From Aeromicrobium sp. (GTDB taxonomy: Bacteria > Actinomycetota > Actinomycetes > Propionibacteriales > Nocardioidaceae): a DNA stretch of 59,838 nt. The DNA lies in contig JALRCA010000243.1 of the NCBI GenBank assembly GCA_023257515.1, forward strand, positions 1-59,838, written 5' to 3'. Positions 22,752 to 31,295 of this stretch are shown here, piece after piece. The position numbers were made by a program, and so were the translations under genes. The notes below the pieces were generated by a model. The model worked only from the letters and a program-made list of their open reading frames with translations. It was not told where the DNA came from and searched no databases. Each line of letters starts with the position of its first letter. Positions within the stretch are counted from its first letter, which is position 1.

Positions 22752-23513
22752 CTACTCCTGGGCGGAGTCCGCTCGGGCGCGCCGACGCAGCTCGTGGGCC
22801 GCGCGCACGAGGTCGACGTTCCTGTCGGCGGTGCCGCCGTCGGGAAGGAGGATGGAGTCCTCGAAGCCGACTCGCGTGTCGTGGCCGCGCCGGAAGGCAT
22901 CTTCGACGAGCGGCCACGTCCAGGATTCCACGCCGTGCGTCAGTCGCCGGCCACCGAACCCGGCGTCGTCGAGCGCGTCGTTGATGCGCTGCGCCACGCC
23001 TTCCGGTGAGCCCTGGAGGAAGTACGGCTCGCCGGGGTCGAGCTCGATGCTGACCCGCTGCGCCGTCGGGAGATGGCCGGACCGCAGCAGGAGGTCGAGC
23101 TCTCGCGGCGCCCACAGGCCGACGTCGACCCCGACCCCGATGTCGAGCAGGGTCTGCATGACCTGCTCGAAACCGTCCTCGGAGAGGTTCACGGTCGCGC
23201 AGTCCACCCCCTCCCACTCGCGGATCATCGCGATTCGCTCGCTCAGCCTCGGGTGGATCCATGCGCCGGTGGTGAGCCCGACCTCGACCGGGGTGCCGAG
23301 CTGCGCGGCGAGCTCGCGCACGCGCGCGGCCACGACGTTGACATGCGCCGGGTCCAGCGTCTCCGCCCCGGCCTCGTCGCGCACGTGCAGGTGCACCCCG
23401 TCGGCGCCGGCCAGGAAGCACTCACGCAGATCGGTGAGCAGCTCGTCCACGTCGACCGGCAGACCTGGATGCCTGTCCTTCCCGAACGGCCCAGTGGGCG
23501 TGATCTGGAGCAT
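22752..23513 (-). CDS. BKACE-family beta-keto acid cleavage enzyme (3-keto-5-aminohexanoate cleavage protein family)
   Basis: 253 aa, slightly short for the family. TIM-barrel enzymes of this type condense a beta-keto acid with acetyl-CoA and cleave it to acetoacetate and a new acyl-CoA, using Zn. Visible signatures are the metal motif GVHLHVRDEAG, GLTTGAWIHPRL, VNLSEDGFEQVM, and VGFEDSILLPDG near the C-terminus. The substrate is not deducible. GGAGGA abuts the ATG, an unusually short spacing. It is divergent from the TetR gene at 23623, whose product may control it. Confidence 0.85.
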   Translation of the reverse strand: MLQITPTGPFGKDRHPGLPVDVDELLTDLRECFLAGADGVHLHVRDEAGAETLDPAHVNVVAARVRELAAQLGTPVEVGLTTGAWIHPRLSERIAMIREWEGVDCATVNLSEDGFEQVMQTLLDIGVGVDVGLWAPRELDLLLRSGHLPTAQRVSIELDPGEPYFLQGSPEGVAQRINDALDDAGFGGRRLTHGVESWTWPLVEDAFRRGHDTRVGFEDSILLPDGGTADRNVDLVRAAHELRRRARADSAQE

Positions 23514-23622
23514 TCCTCCACGCTACGGAGCACCACCGACACCGGGTGCACGGGTCGGCGCCGACCGGGGCTATGCCGGGCGAGGACGCCCCTACCGACG
23601 CTATACGAGTTACACTAGCGTC

Positions 23623-24339
23623 ATGTCAGACCCCAAGGATCTTTCGTCGAAGGACCGGCTGCTCGTCGCCGCCACCGACCTGATGTCCGCCGGCAGCGAC
23701 CTGTCGACGCGCGAGGTCCTGGCGGCTGCGGACGTCACGGCCCCGACGCTGTACTTCCACTTCGGCAGCAAGCAGGGCCTGGTCGACGCGGTCGCGCAGC
23801 ACGGCTTCGCCCAGTACGTCCCGACCTCAGCGCCGGGTTCGGACCCTCTCGACGCGATCCGCGAGGGCTGGGACCAGCACGTGCAGTTCGGCCTCGACCA
23901 TCCCCGGTTCTACGCCCGCCTGTACGGCAACATCGAGCCGGGCGTCCCGTGCGCGGTGACAGGGCCGGCGCTGGACATGATGCTGCTCATCCTCGAGCCG
24001 GCCGCAGCGCAGGGCCACCTCTCGGTGGATGCGAGGATGGCCGCCACCCGGATCCTGGCAGCCAACGTCGGCGTGACCCTGAGCCTCATCGGACAGCCAG
24101 AGGACGAGCGCGACCTCGACCTCTCGCGCGCGGTACGAGAAGCCGTCCTGGGAGCGACCTTCGTCGAGCACGCCCCGGGGTCCGACGAACGGCACGCAGC
24201 GGCCCGCGCGGTCGCGCTGGCGGCAGACGTCCGCTCCGGCGACCTCCCTCTGAGCGAGGGCGAGAAGGCCATGATGGGCGAGCTCCTGGACCGGATCGCG
24301 GCCAGCAGGACCAGCGCGGCGTCCTCGTCCGCGCGATGA
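23623..24339 (+). CDS. TetR-family transcriptional regulator
   Basis: 238 aa. The N-terminal HTH (KDRLLVAATDLMSAGSDLST, REVLAAADVTAPTLYFHFGS, KQGLVDAVAQHG) is typical TetR; the C-terminal ligand domain is helical. No ribosome site is visible; TACACT at 23611-23616 is a possible -10 box placing the transcription start at or near the ATG, so the mRNA may be leaderless. It is divergent from the BKACE gene and 52 bp before the AlkD-like gene. Confidence 0.87.
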   Translation: MSDPKDLSSKDRLLVAATDLMSAGSDLSTREVLAAADVTAPTLYFHFGSKQGLVDAVAQHGFAQYVPTSAPGSDPLDAIREGWDQHVQFGLDHPRFYARLYGNIEPGVPCAVTGPALDMMLLILEPAAAQGHLSVDARMAATRILAANVGVTLSLIGQPEDERDLDLSRAVREAVLGATFVEHAPGSDERHAAARAVALAADVRSGDLPLSEGEKAMMGELLDRIAASRTSAASSSAR

Positions 24340-24391
24340 GGGACGCTCGTGGCCGAGGTGCCGAGGCAGCCACAGGAGGTCTGTTCCAGCC

Positions 24392-25492
24392 ATGCCCCTT
24401 GCTGACGAGCTGCTCGGTCGGGACGTCGTCGACAGCCTCGCGGAGGTACTGACCCGGGTCGCGCCCGAACGCGACTGGACCGACCTCGCGAGCGTGTGGG
24501 ACCGCGTCGACGACCTGGGACTGAGCGATCGCGCTCGAGCCGTGGGGGACGCCGTCCTGCACGGCCTTCCCTCGGAGGTGGACGACGTCGAGTCGTTGCT
24601 CGACGCGGCGTTGGCCGAGACCGACTTCGCCGGGTGGATGATCTGGCCGGTGACCGAGGCGACAGCCCGGCTCACGAGCGACGCCGGGCCCGAGCGGTTC
24701 GACCGGGGACTGCGGATCCTGGAGAAGCTGACGCCGAGACTGAGCTCGGAGTTCGCCATCCGGTCGTTCCTCAACCACGACCTCGAGCGCACCCTGGCTC
24801 GTGCCATGACGTGGACGAGCTCGCCCGACGAGCACGTCCGGCGCCTCGCCAGCGAGGGCACGCGCCCCCGGCTGCCGTGGGCGAAGAGCGTCCCCCTGCT
24901 GCGGGCGAACCCGCATGCCACGATCGGCATCCTCGACGCGCTCTACCGGGACGAGAGCGTCACCGTCCGACGCTCCGTCGCCAACCATCTCAACGACATC
25001 AGCTGGCTCGATCCGGCGCTCGCGGTCACGACGGCACGGCGATGGGCAGCGAGCCCCGACGCGAACACCGATCGCGTCGTCGCTCACGCCATGCGGACGT
25101 TGGTCAAGCAGGCGGACCCGGATGCCCTGGACCTCCTGGGATTCGGCACGCCCGCGGGGCTCGACGTCGAGGGACCCCGCCTGGGCTCGGAGCGCGTCTC
25201 GCTCGGAGGGGCGTTGGAGTTCACGGCGACGGTCACGAACGAGGCAGACATCGAGGCCCGCGTCGCGATCGACTACGTCATCCACTTCCGCAAGGCGAAC
25301 GGTTCGTCCTCCCCCAAGGTCTTCAAGCTGGCCAAACGCACCATCGGGCCGGGTGAGTCGGTCGACCTGCGGGCGATGCACGCGTTCAAGGAGCTGACGA
25401 CCCGACGACACCACGCGGGGGAGCACGCCGTCGAGATCCAGGTGAACGGCCGCCGGCACGGCTACGTGGGCTTCATCCTGACCGTCAGTTAG
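24392..25492 (+). CDS. DNA alkylation repair (AlkD-like) protein
   Basis: 366 aa all-helical protein of HEAT-like repeats. FAIRSFLNHDLERTLARAMT, HVRRLASEGTRPRLPWAKSV, and SVTVRRSVANHLNDISWLDP are the signature blocks of the AlkD/DNA-alkylation-repair family. The C-terminal 100 residues (LEFTATVTNEADIEARVAID...) are a beta domain found in the longer members. AlkD proteins excise bulky alkylated bases; whether this longer type is a glycosylase is not proven. GGAGG lies upstream. An MGMT gene is also in the window (56578), but unlinked. Confidence 0.85.
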   Translation: MPLADELLGRDVVDSLAEVLTRVAPERDWTDLASVWDRVDDLGLSDRARAVGDAVLHGLPSEVDDVESLLDAALAETDFAGWMIWPVTEATARLTSDAGPERFDRGLRILEKLTPRLSSEFAIRSFLNHDLERTLARAMTWTSSPDEHVRRLASEGTRPRLPWAKSVPLLRANPHATIGILDALYRDESVTVRRSVANHLNDISWLDPALAVTTARRWAASPDANTDRVVAHAMRTLVKQADPDALDLLGFGTPAGLDVEGPRLGSERVSLGGALEFTATVTNEADIEARVAIDYVIHFRKANGSSSPKVFKLAKRTIGPGESVDLRAMHAFKELTTRRHHAGEHAVEIQVNGRRHGYVGFILTVS

Positions 25493-25620
25493 CAGTGCTA
25501 TACATACGGCTATATCGGTGGTAATATTCTGCGTGTCAACCGCACCGGGTCCATCGATCTGCGCCGCACCGCGGCCCACTGGCTCGAGGCCCGGTCGTGC
25601 CACCAGCAGAGGAGAACGCC

Positions 25621-26406
25621 ATGACCACCACCGATCGGGATCGGCTCGACGGCCGACGGGCCCTGGTGACCGGGGGAACGAAGGGCGCCGGGAGGGCCGT
25701 GGTCGCGCGACTGCGCGAGATGGGTGCCGACGTCTACGTCACGGCTCGTACGCAGCCCGACGGCTACGAGCGCCCGGACCGGTTCGTCGCGGCGGACACC
25801 TCGACCGTCGAAGGAGTCGAGACCGTCGCCGGACGGGTCGGCGAGGACGGACCACTCGACATCCTCGTCCACGTCGTCGGCGGTTCCACGACACCACCCG
25901 GGGGCTTCGCCGCAGCTGGCGACGAGCACTGGCTCAAGGAGCTGAACCTCAACCTCCTGGGTGCGGTACGACTCGACCGGGCGCTCGTCCCGGCGATGCT
26001 CGAGCAAGGCTCCGGGACGGTGCTTCACTTCACCTCGATCCAGCGGGAGATGCCGCTGCACGACGCCACGCTCCCCTATGCAGCGGCCAAGGGTGCGTTG
26101 CGGACCTACAGCAAAGGTCTGGCCAACGAGCTCGCGCCCCACGGCGTCCGCGTCAACTCCATCAGCCCCGGCGGCATCATGACCGAGGCCTACGGTGACT
26201 TCGTCGAGCTGCTCGCCAGCGGGAGCGGCATCACGCACGACGAGGCCAAGCAGGGCATCCTCGACTCCCTGGGCGGGGTGCCGCTGGGACGCTTCGCGAC
26301 GCCCGAGGAAGTCGCGGACCTGGTCGGGTTCCTGGTCTCCGACCGCGCCACGGCGATCGTGGGGGCGGAGTACGTCATCGACGGAGGGACCGTGCGGACG
26401 GTCTGA
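25621..26406 (+). CDS. SDR-family oxidoreductase
   Basis: 261 aa classical short-chain dehydrogenase: cofactor motif TGGTKGAGRAVV, catalytic Ser in HFTSIQRE, YAAAKGAL with the Tyr/Lys pair, and the C-terminal SDRATAIVGAEYVIDGGTV. GGAGAACGCC precedes the ATG. The upstream 128 bp contain an unusually A+T-rich stretch (TATACATACGGCTATATC, 25500-25517), probably the promoter or an operator. Substrate unknown. Convergent with the membrane gene at 26414. Confidence 0.88.
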   Translation: MTTTDRDRLDGRRALVTGGTKGAGRAVVARLREMGADVYVTARTQPDGYERPDRFVAADTSTVEGVETVAGRVGEDGPLDILVHVVGGSTTPPGGFAAAGDEHWLKELNLNLLGAVRLDRALVPAMLEQGSGTVLHFTSIQREMPLHDATLPYAAAKGALRTYSKGLANELAPHGVRVNSISPGGIMTEAYGDFVELLASGSGITHDEAKQGILDSLGGVPLGRFATPEEVADLVGFLVSDRATAIVGAEYVIDGGTVRTV

Positions 26407-26413
26407 CGCGAGG

Positions 26414-27625
26414 TCACGAGCCGAGGTAGCGGCCGGCCATGCGGATCGTGCCCGGGCCGACCTCGATCCGCCGGTTCGTGCAGTCACCCGAGCCGGCGTC
26501 ACACGTCGTGATGGTAGAGCCCTCGACACGGATCAGGCGTCCGTCAGGCGTCCAGCCGTAGGTCTGGGCGTGACCCGGGAGGCTGATGCGGTGACCGCTC
26601 GCGACCTCGGTCACGTAGACCCTCGGATCGGAGATCGTCCTGCCCGTCGCGGCGTCGGTGACGCCCACGAAGCGCTTCTTCTCGTCGTAGGAGACGAAGG
26701 TGTTCGTCGTCTGGACGTACCGTCCGTCCGGCGAGAGCTCGTTGTTCGCCCACGGGGGCAGGTCCTCGTCCGTGGGTGAGTAGACCGCGAGGTCCTTGGT
26801 CGAGCGCAGTCGCGCCGAGTCGCCCACGCGGTAGGTGGTCCAGCCGAGGTCGGACCCGAGTGCGTGTCCGCCGCCGGTGGAAGGCAGCTGGACGCCGGGC
26901 ACGTCGGCGACGCGCCTGCCCGTCCGCCAGTTGATGACGCGCTGCGCGCCGTCGACACCGACGACCACGTAGTCGCCCGTCAGGCCCACCGGCGGCACGT
27001 CCCAGCCGGCCCAGGTGTAGCGGGCCTCGAAGTCGCGAGTCGTCAGCTCCCGACCGGTCGAGGCCTGCACCACGTGGATGCGGTAGCCGGGACCCCGCTT
27101 CGTCACGTACGCGAAGCGGTCGGCCTGTGCGTCCGCACCGGGTACGACCTTGCCCGGGAGGTGGAGCCGCCGGACGGTCCCGTCCGTGCCGACGTAGACG
27201 TACCCACGCCTGGCGGTACCGGCGTCGTCGTCGGTGACGCCGGCGATCACGCCGTCGGCGGTGTAGTACATCAGCTGGATGGTGACGCCGAGGTCGACGG
27301 AGTAGTCGGGGTCGCTGAACCAGAGGGTGTCGCCGCGGGAGAAGGCCCCGCCGGTCCGGTAAGCGGCCGATACCAGCCGCGTGTCGCTCTCGTCGAGCCG
27401 CGACGTGACGGTGAGGCCGACGTCCGGCGAGTCCTCGCCGCGGACCCCGACGAGAACGATGCTCCCCACGACGGCGCCGAGCACCAGCGCCACGAACGAC
27501 CGCCGTGCGACCGAGCGCCGTCGGCGCAGGCGTCGACCTCGGCCGATGACGTCCTCCAGGTCGAGCTCGGGCACGGTCTCGTCAGCGGCGTGCCGGCGGA
27601 GGTGGTCGAGGAGCTGGTCAGTCAT
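26414..27625 (-). CDS. SigE-associated membrane protein (anti-sigma-like)
   Basis: 403 aa. A cytoplasmic N-terminus (DQLLDHLRRHAADETVPELD) with an Arg-rich stretch precedes one membrane helix (SFVALVLGAVVGSIVLVGVR, about residues 44-62); the rest is extracytoplasmic and beta-rich with propeller-like blades (VVVGVDGAQRVINWRTGRRV, GRYVQTTNTFVSYDEKKRFV). It overlaps the sigma factor by 8 bp and has a perfect GGAGGT site within it. By position it is a regulator or sensor partner of that sigma factor; no zinc anti-sigma motif is seen. Confidence 0.75.
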   Translation of the reverse strand: MTDQLLDHLRRHAADETVPELDLEDVIGRGRRLRRRRSVARRSFVALVLGAVVGSIVLVGVRGEDSPDVGLTVTSRLDESDTRLVSAAYRTGGAFSRGDTLWFSDPDYSVDLGVTIQLMYYTADGVIAGVTDDDAGTARRGYVYVGTDGTVRRLHLPGKVVPGADAQADRFAYVTKRGPGYRIHVVQASTGRELTTRDFEARYTWAGWDVPPVGLTGDYVVVGVDGAQRVINWRTGRRVADVPGVQLPSTGGGHALGSDLGWTTYRVGDSARLRSTKDLAVYSPTDEDLPPWANNELSPDGRYVQTTNTFVSYDEKKRFVGVTDAATGRTISDPRVYVTEVASGHRISLPGHAQTYGWTPDGRLIRVEGSTITTCDAGSGDCTNRRIEVGPGTIRMAGRYLGS

Positions 27626-28172
27626 GGTCGTTACCTCCGGGGACGAGCTGGACGTGCAGACGAAGCGCGGCGAGCGCCGCGCTCGTCTGGCTCTTGACGG
27701 TGCCGGTGGACACGTTCAGGAGATCGGCGGTCTCCCGGACGGACAGGTCGTCGAGGAAGCGGAGCACGACCACCGAGCGCTGACCCGGTGGCAGGGACCG
27801 GAGCGCCTCGGCGAGCGCGACGCGCTCCACGAGCTCGGCCACGTGGTCGTCGTCGGACCCGCCGTCGCGTGCGGCGACGTCGACGGTGCTCTCGTGGGTC
27901 CAGGCGTGCTTGCGGAACCAGTCGCGCGACAGGTTCACCATGGCGCGACGGGCGTAGGTCAGGGCCTTGTCCGGTTGTCGCAGCCGGGGCCATGCGACGT
28001 ACGTCTTGACCAGGGCGGTCTGCACGAGGTCCTCGGCGAGCTGTCGATCGCCCAGGATCATGACGGCCGAGCGGTACAGCCTCGGCCATGCGGCTCTGGC
28101 GAACTCGCCGTACTCGGCCTCCGTGGGCTGACGCACGCTGGGACTCCCTGGTCGTGACGACTCTGTCACCAC
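27618..28172 (-). CDS. SigE-family RNA polymerase sigma factor
   Basis: 184 aa ECF-type sigma of the actinobacterial SigE family. Region 2 is MILGDRQLAEDLVQTALVKT with YVAWPRLRQPDKALTYARRA; region 4 is LPPGQRSVVVLRFLDDLSVR then ETADLLNVSTGTVKSQTSAA. Start GTG at 28172 (a GTG also at 28169). It leads a two-gene operon with the membrane protein. Its target promoters are not evident in the window. Confidence 0.9.
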   Translation of the reverse strand: MVTESSRPGSPSVRQPTEAEYGEFARAAWPRLYRSAVMILGDRQLAEDLVQTALVKTYVAWPRLRQPDKALTYARRAMVNLSRDWFRKHAWTHESTVDVAARDGGSDDDHVAELVERVALAEALRSLPPGQRSVVVLRFLDDLSVRETADLLNVSTGTVKSQTSAALAALRLHVQLVPGGNDHD

Positions 28173-28371
28173 CTAGACGCGGTGGGGTGCCCGTTCGGTT
28201 GGGTCCGCGGAGGCCGTTCCCCGGACCGCACCCGGGCGGGCGTCAGCCGAGCCTAGTGATCGCGGGCAGCGTCAGGGGGTGGCCGGGCCGCCTGTCATCG
28301 ACGGACTGGCGTGGTCGTGAGGCTCTCGTTCCTCAGCGGTGGTCGAGCCCCCGCGCAGGTCGGCACCTCGT

Positions 28372-29610
28372 TCAGCGTCGGACCGAGCGACGCTCACGGA
28401 CCTCCTGATGCACCGTCGCACGCGCATCGAGCTCCCCGCCCGCGCGGCGGCTCCGGACCGTCTGCGCCACCCACGCCAGGACGGCCAGGGCGATGACGAC
28501 GGCGCCGTACGCGACGACCGTCGGTCGGAGGCCGAACGCCTCGTCGGCCAGACCTGCCACGAGGGCCGGGAGGCTGAAGGCCAGGTAGCTGACGATGAAC
28601 ATGGTCGCGAAGACCTCGCCCCGGCGGTCGCTCGGAGCCGCCTGGCCGAGCCCGGCGACCACGAAGCTGAACGCGGCGCCGAAGCCGAAGCCGGCGAGGA
28701 CCGAGCCGACGACGTAGGGCGCCAGGGAGCCCGTGACGCTGGCGGCGATGGTGGCCGTGACCCCGACGACCAGGCTGCCGTAGGCGACGCCGTCGCGCCG
28801 ACGGGCCGGCAGCGACGACGCGGCGAGGGTGCCGACGACGCCGGCGAGGAAGAAGGCGGCGAGCGCGACGCCGACCACGAAGTGGCTGCGCACGCCCAGG
28901 ATCGCGCCGAGCACCGATGAGCCGAGCGACAGGTACAGGCCGCCGAGCGCCCAGGTCGCCACCATGGCAGGCACCAGCGCGACGAAGACGGGGCGGACCT
29001 CCGGCGGCACCGCGGCGCTCGGTCGCAGCGTCTGCCACAGGGACGTGGTCGACGTCCGCGCGCTCCCGGGCGTCAGCCACACCAGGGCGGCGATCACGAC
29101 GTAGCCCGCGGCGAACAGCCAGAAGACGAGCTGGCGCGGGTGGGGTGCGAACTCGACCAGGGCCCCGGAGACGACGAGCCCGATCGAGAGGCCCAGGGTC
29201 GGCACGACGCCGCTGACCGTGGATCCGCGCCGTGCGGCGGGCGCGTGGTCCATGATCATGGCCGTCGTGGTGCTGGCCGCGGCGCCGACGGCGAGTCCCT
29301 GGACGATCCGCGCGAGCATCAGGTCGGCAGCGCTGTCCGCCCGGACGAACAGCAGCATGCCGATCGCCAGCAGGACGAGCGCGGCCGAGGCGACGGGCCG
29401 ACGCCCGACGTGGTCGGACAACGAGCCCACGGTGAGCAGTGCGGCCAGGAGCGCGAACACGTAGACGGCGAAGACCGCCGTGAGCGTGAAGGCCGAGAAG
29501 TCCCAGAGCTGTCGGTAGACCGGGTACAACGGCGACGGTGCCGAGGCGGCCGTCAGGGCGGCGGTGCCTGCGGTGCCGGCGACGCCGAAGGATGCGGATC
29601 GGCTGAGCAC
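28372..29610 (-). CDS. MFS transporter (drug-efflux type)
   Basis: 412 aa, 12 membrane helices. The loop 2-3 motif SDHVGRRPVASAALVLLA is the MFS signature, and APSPLYPVYRQLW in helix 1 is typical of actinobacterial DHA1 exporters. GTG start with GAGGAGG upstream. It is divergent from a TetR gene, and two GCAA-n-TTTGC operators lie between them, one just 12 bp upstream of the GTG. Substrate not known. Confidence 0.9.
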   Translation of the reverse strand: MLSRSASFGVAGTAGTAALTAASAPSPLYPVYRQLWDFSAFTLTAVFAVYVFALLAALLTVGSLSDHVGRRPVASAALVLLAIGMLLFVRADSAADLMLARIVQGLAVGAAASTTTAMIMDHAPAARRGSTVSGVVPTLGLSIGLVVSGALVEFAPHPRQLVFWLFAAGYVVIAALVWLTPGSARTSTTSLWQTLRPSAAVPPEVRPVFVALVPAMVATWALGGLYLSLGSSVLGAILGVRSHFVVGVALAAFFLAGVVGTLAASSLPARRRDGVAYGSLVVGVTATIAASVTGSLAPYVVGSVLAGFGFGAAFSFVVAGLGQAAPSDRRGEVFATMFIVSYLAFSLPALVAGLADEAFGLRPTVVAYGAVVIALAVLAWVAQTVRSRRAGGELDARATVHQEVRERRSVRR

Positions 29611-29621
29611 GGGTCCTCCTC

Positions 29622-29685
29622 GAAAGCAATGATCTTTGCTTTCCTGAGCGTAGGGCTCTCGACTGGCTTGCGCAAACTTCTTTGC
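29622..29685. promoter_or_regulatory. Twin TetR-type operators between MFS and tetR genes
   Basis: Two inverted repeats of the same 14-bp form: GCAATGATCTTTGC (29626-29639, extended to GAAAGCAA/TTGCTTTC at 29622-29643) and GCAAACTTCTTTGC (29672-29685). The shared pattern GCAAnnnTCTTTGC, one copy near each divergent start, is what a local TetR repressor controlling both genes would use. Confidence 0.7.
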
Positions 29686-29699
29686 TTTATGGTCGGGTC

Positions 29700-30272
29700 A
29701 TGGTCACGTCCGCCGGCAGCCGTCCCGAGAGCCGAAGCACCCGGGTCCGCCACGCGATCTACACCGCGGTCGGCGAGCTCGTGGGCGAGGGTGCAGAGAA
29801 GATCAGCTTCCCCGTCATCGCCGAGCGTGCCGGGGTCAACCCGACGACCCTCTACCGTCGCTGGGAGGACGTCGGGTCGCTGCTCGAGGAGGTCTCCGTC
29901 GCGGCGCTGACGCGAGACGGGGACGAGCCGCCGGACACGGGCTCGATCGAGGGTGACCTGGCGCAGTGGGCCGGCGCGATCGCTCACGACATCAGTCGTC
30001 CGGCGCGTACGCGCTACCTGCGCGCCATGGTCGCCGCCCGCACCGAGGCCCTGATCGAGTGCCCCGTCAACGAGCGTCGGCGTGGGCAGGCCGAGGTCAT
30101 GCTGGCCCGTGCGCGGGGGCGAGGTGAGGCGACGCCCACGGTGGCCCAGGTCCTCGACCACGTCGTCGCGCCGCTGTACTACCGCACCGTCTTCGGTCTC
30201 GGCATCGCCGACGACCAGCCGCAGCGGCTCGTGCGAGACGTGCTCGCCATGGCCGGCGAGGTCCAGCCGTGA
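29700..30272 (+). CDS. TetR/AcrR-family regulator of the MFS exporter
   Basis: 190 aa. HTH region VRHAIYTAVGELVGEGAEKI, SFPVIAERAGVNPTTLYRRW then EDVGSLLEEVSVAAL; the C-terminal domain resembles TetR_C_16/AcrR types. ATG at 29700 is preferred to the in-frame start at 29682, which lies in the operator. It is divergently arranged with the MFS gene and flanked by the operators described, so it probably represses the exporter and itself. Confidence 0.87.
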   Translation: MVTSAGSRPESRSTRVRHAIYTAVGELVGEGAEKISFPVIAERAGVNPTTLYRRWEDVGSLLEEVSVAALTRDGDEPPDTGSIEGDLAQWAGAIAHDISRPARTRYLRAMVAARTEALIECPVNERRRGQAEVMLARARGRGEATPTVAQVLDHVVAPLYYRTVFGLGIADDQPQRLVRDVLAMAGEVQP

Positions 30273-30290
30273 GGTGAGCGCCGACGCGTC

Positions 30291-30602
30291 TCAGACGCTG
30301 CCGCGCCGTTCGACCACCAGGACCCGTGCCTCGGGTGCGGGCACGGCACGGTGCTCGTCGCCCGGCTCGGCGTGGAAGATCGAGCCCGGCCGCAAGCGCG
30401 TCACGGACTCGACCCCCTCGAGGCGGGTGTGCATGTCGACGGCGCCGTCGAGCACGACGAACACCTCCGGGCCGTCGTTGACGTGCCAGACGTAGGCCTC
30501 GTCGGTCCAGTGGAGGCGGACGGTGGCGTCGTCGATCGCCTCGACGTCGAGGGCTCCCCAGGCGCGCTCGCTCGTGAACGCGGCCGCGTCGATGATCCTC
30601 AT
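30291..30602 (-). CDS. Small cupin-domain protein
   Basis: 103 aa single cupin. EAYVWHVNDGPEVFVVLDGA and GSIFHAEPGDEHRAVPAPEA hold the two cupin motifs, with His, Glu and a second His as possible metal ligands. The ATG overlaps the stop of the upstream DJ-1/PfpI gene (ATGA), so the two are coupled. Specific function unknown. Confidence 0.8.
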   Translation of the reverse strand: MRIIDAAAFTSERAWGALDVEAIDDATVRLHWTDEAYVWHVNDGPEVFVVLDGAVDMHTRLEGVESVTRLRPGSIFHAEPGDEHRAVPAPEARVLVVERRGSV

Positions 30603-31225
30603 GCCGTCGCGCCGCGATCGTCGGTGCCGGTCCAGCCCCACTCCATCTCCGCGACGACCCGGTCGTGGAGATCGGTGCCCGCGAGCAGCCGCACGATCCG
30701 CAGTGCCAGGTCGACGCCGGCCGAGACGCCCGCCGAGGTCCACGCGCGCTCCGAGCCCTGGACGTAGCGGGCGCCGGTGACCACCCGGGTGGACGGGGCG
30801 AGCCGGCCGAGCGTCTCGAACGCGGTGTGGTGCGTGGTCGCAGGCCGGTCGTCCAGGAGTCCTGCGGCAGCGAGCACGAGCGCGCCGGTGCAGACCGACA
30901 GGACGATCTCGGCCTCGTCGGCGGCGGTCCGCACCCAGCCGACGACGGCCGGGTCGCGCACGAGGTCGCGGGCGCCCGCGCCGCCCGGGACGACGAGCAC
31001 GTCGGGAGTCGCCGCCGTCGCGATCGTCTCGTGCGGCCGGACGGCGAACCCGCCGCGTCCCTCGATCACACCCGGCGCGACGCCGATCGTGCGGACATCG
31101 AAGCGAGGACCGGTGGTCAGCTCGCCGGCGACGTTGAACACCTCGTAGGGGCCGGCGAAGTCGAGCACCTCCATGGCGTCGAACGCCAGGATGCCCACCG
31201 TGCGGGTCGTTCGTGCGTCGGTCAT
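30599..31225 (-). CDS. DJ-1/PfpI-family protein (isonitrile-hydratase-like)
   Basis: 208 aa. TVGILAFDAMEVLDFAGPYE is the family N-terminus with the conserved Asp; DVLVVPGGAGARDL and the nucleophile elbow LSVCTGALVLAAAGLLDDRP carry the catalytic Cys; RYVQGSERAWTSAGVSAGVD ends the fold. The ATG at 31225 is chosen because the in-frame upstream start (31306) would run into the divergent regulator's operator. It shares its promoter region with the GlxA-type gene and is coupled to the cupin gene. Confidence 0.85.
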   Translation of the reverse strand: MTDARTTRTVGILAFDAMEVLDFAGPYEVFNVAGELTTGPRFDVRTIGVAPGVIEGRGGFAVRPHETIATAATPDVLVVPGGAGARDLVRDPAVVGWVRTAADEAEIVLSVCTGALVLAAAGLLDDRPATTHHTAFETLGRLAPSTRVVTGARYVQGSERAWTSAGVSAGVDLALRIVRLLAGTDLHDRVVAEMEWGWTGTDDRGATA

Positions 31226-31260
31226 CGCACCAGCCTCGTGCTGCGGGGCCGTGCCGACGA

Positions 31261-31276
31261 GTGGCACGGATGCCAC
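31261..31276. promoter_or_regulatory. Inverted repeat, candidate GlxA-type operator
   Basis: GTGGCA-CGGA-TGCCAC has perfect 6-bp arms with a 4-bp spacer. It lies between the divergent DJ-1 gene (start 31225) and the AraC/GlxA gene (start 31296), a good place for a shared operator. Confidence 0.5.
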
Positions 31277-31295
31277 ATGGTGCAAGAATCTGGCC

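Noticed and set aside
28173-28371. Gap between the sigma factor start and the MFS stop
   Set aside because: No coding or hairpin signal beyond general GC richness; a sigma promoter is expected but no clear boxes were found.
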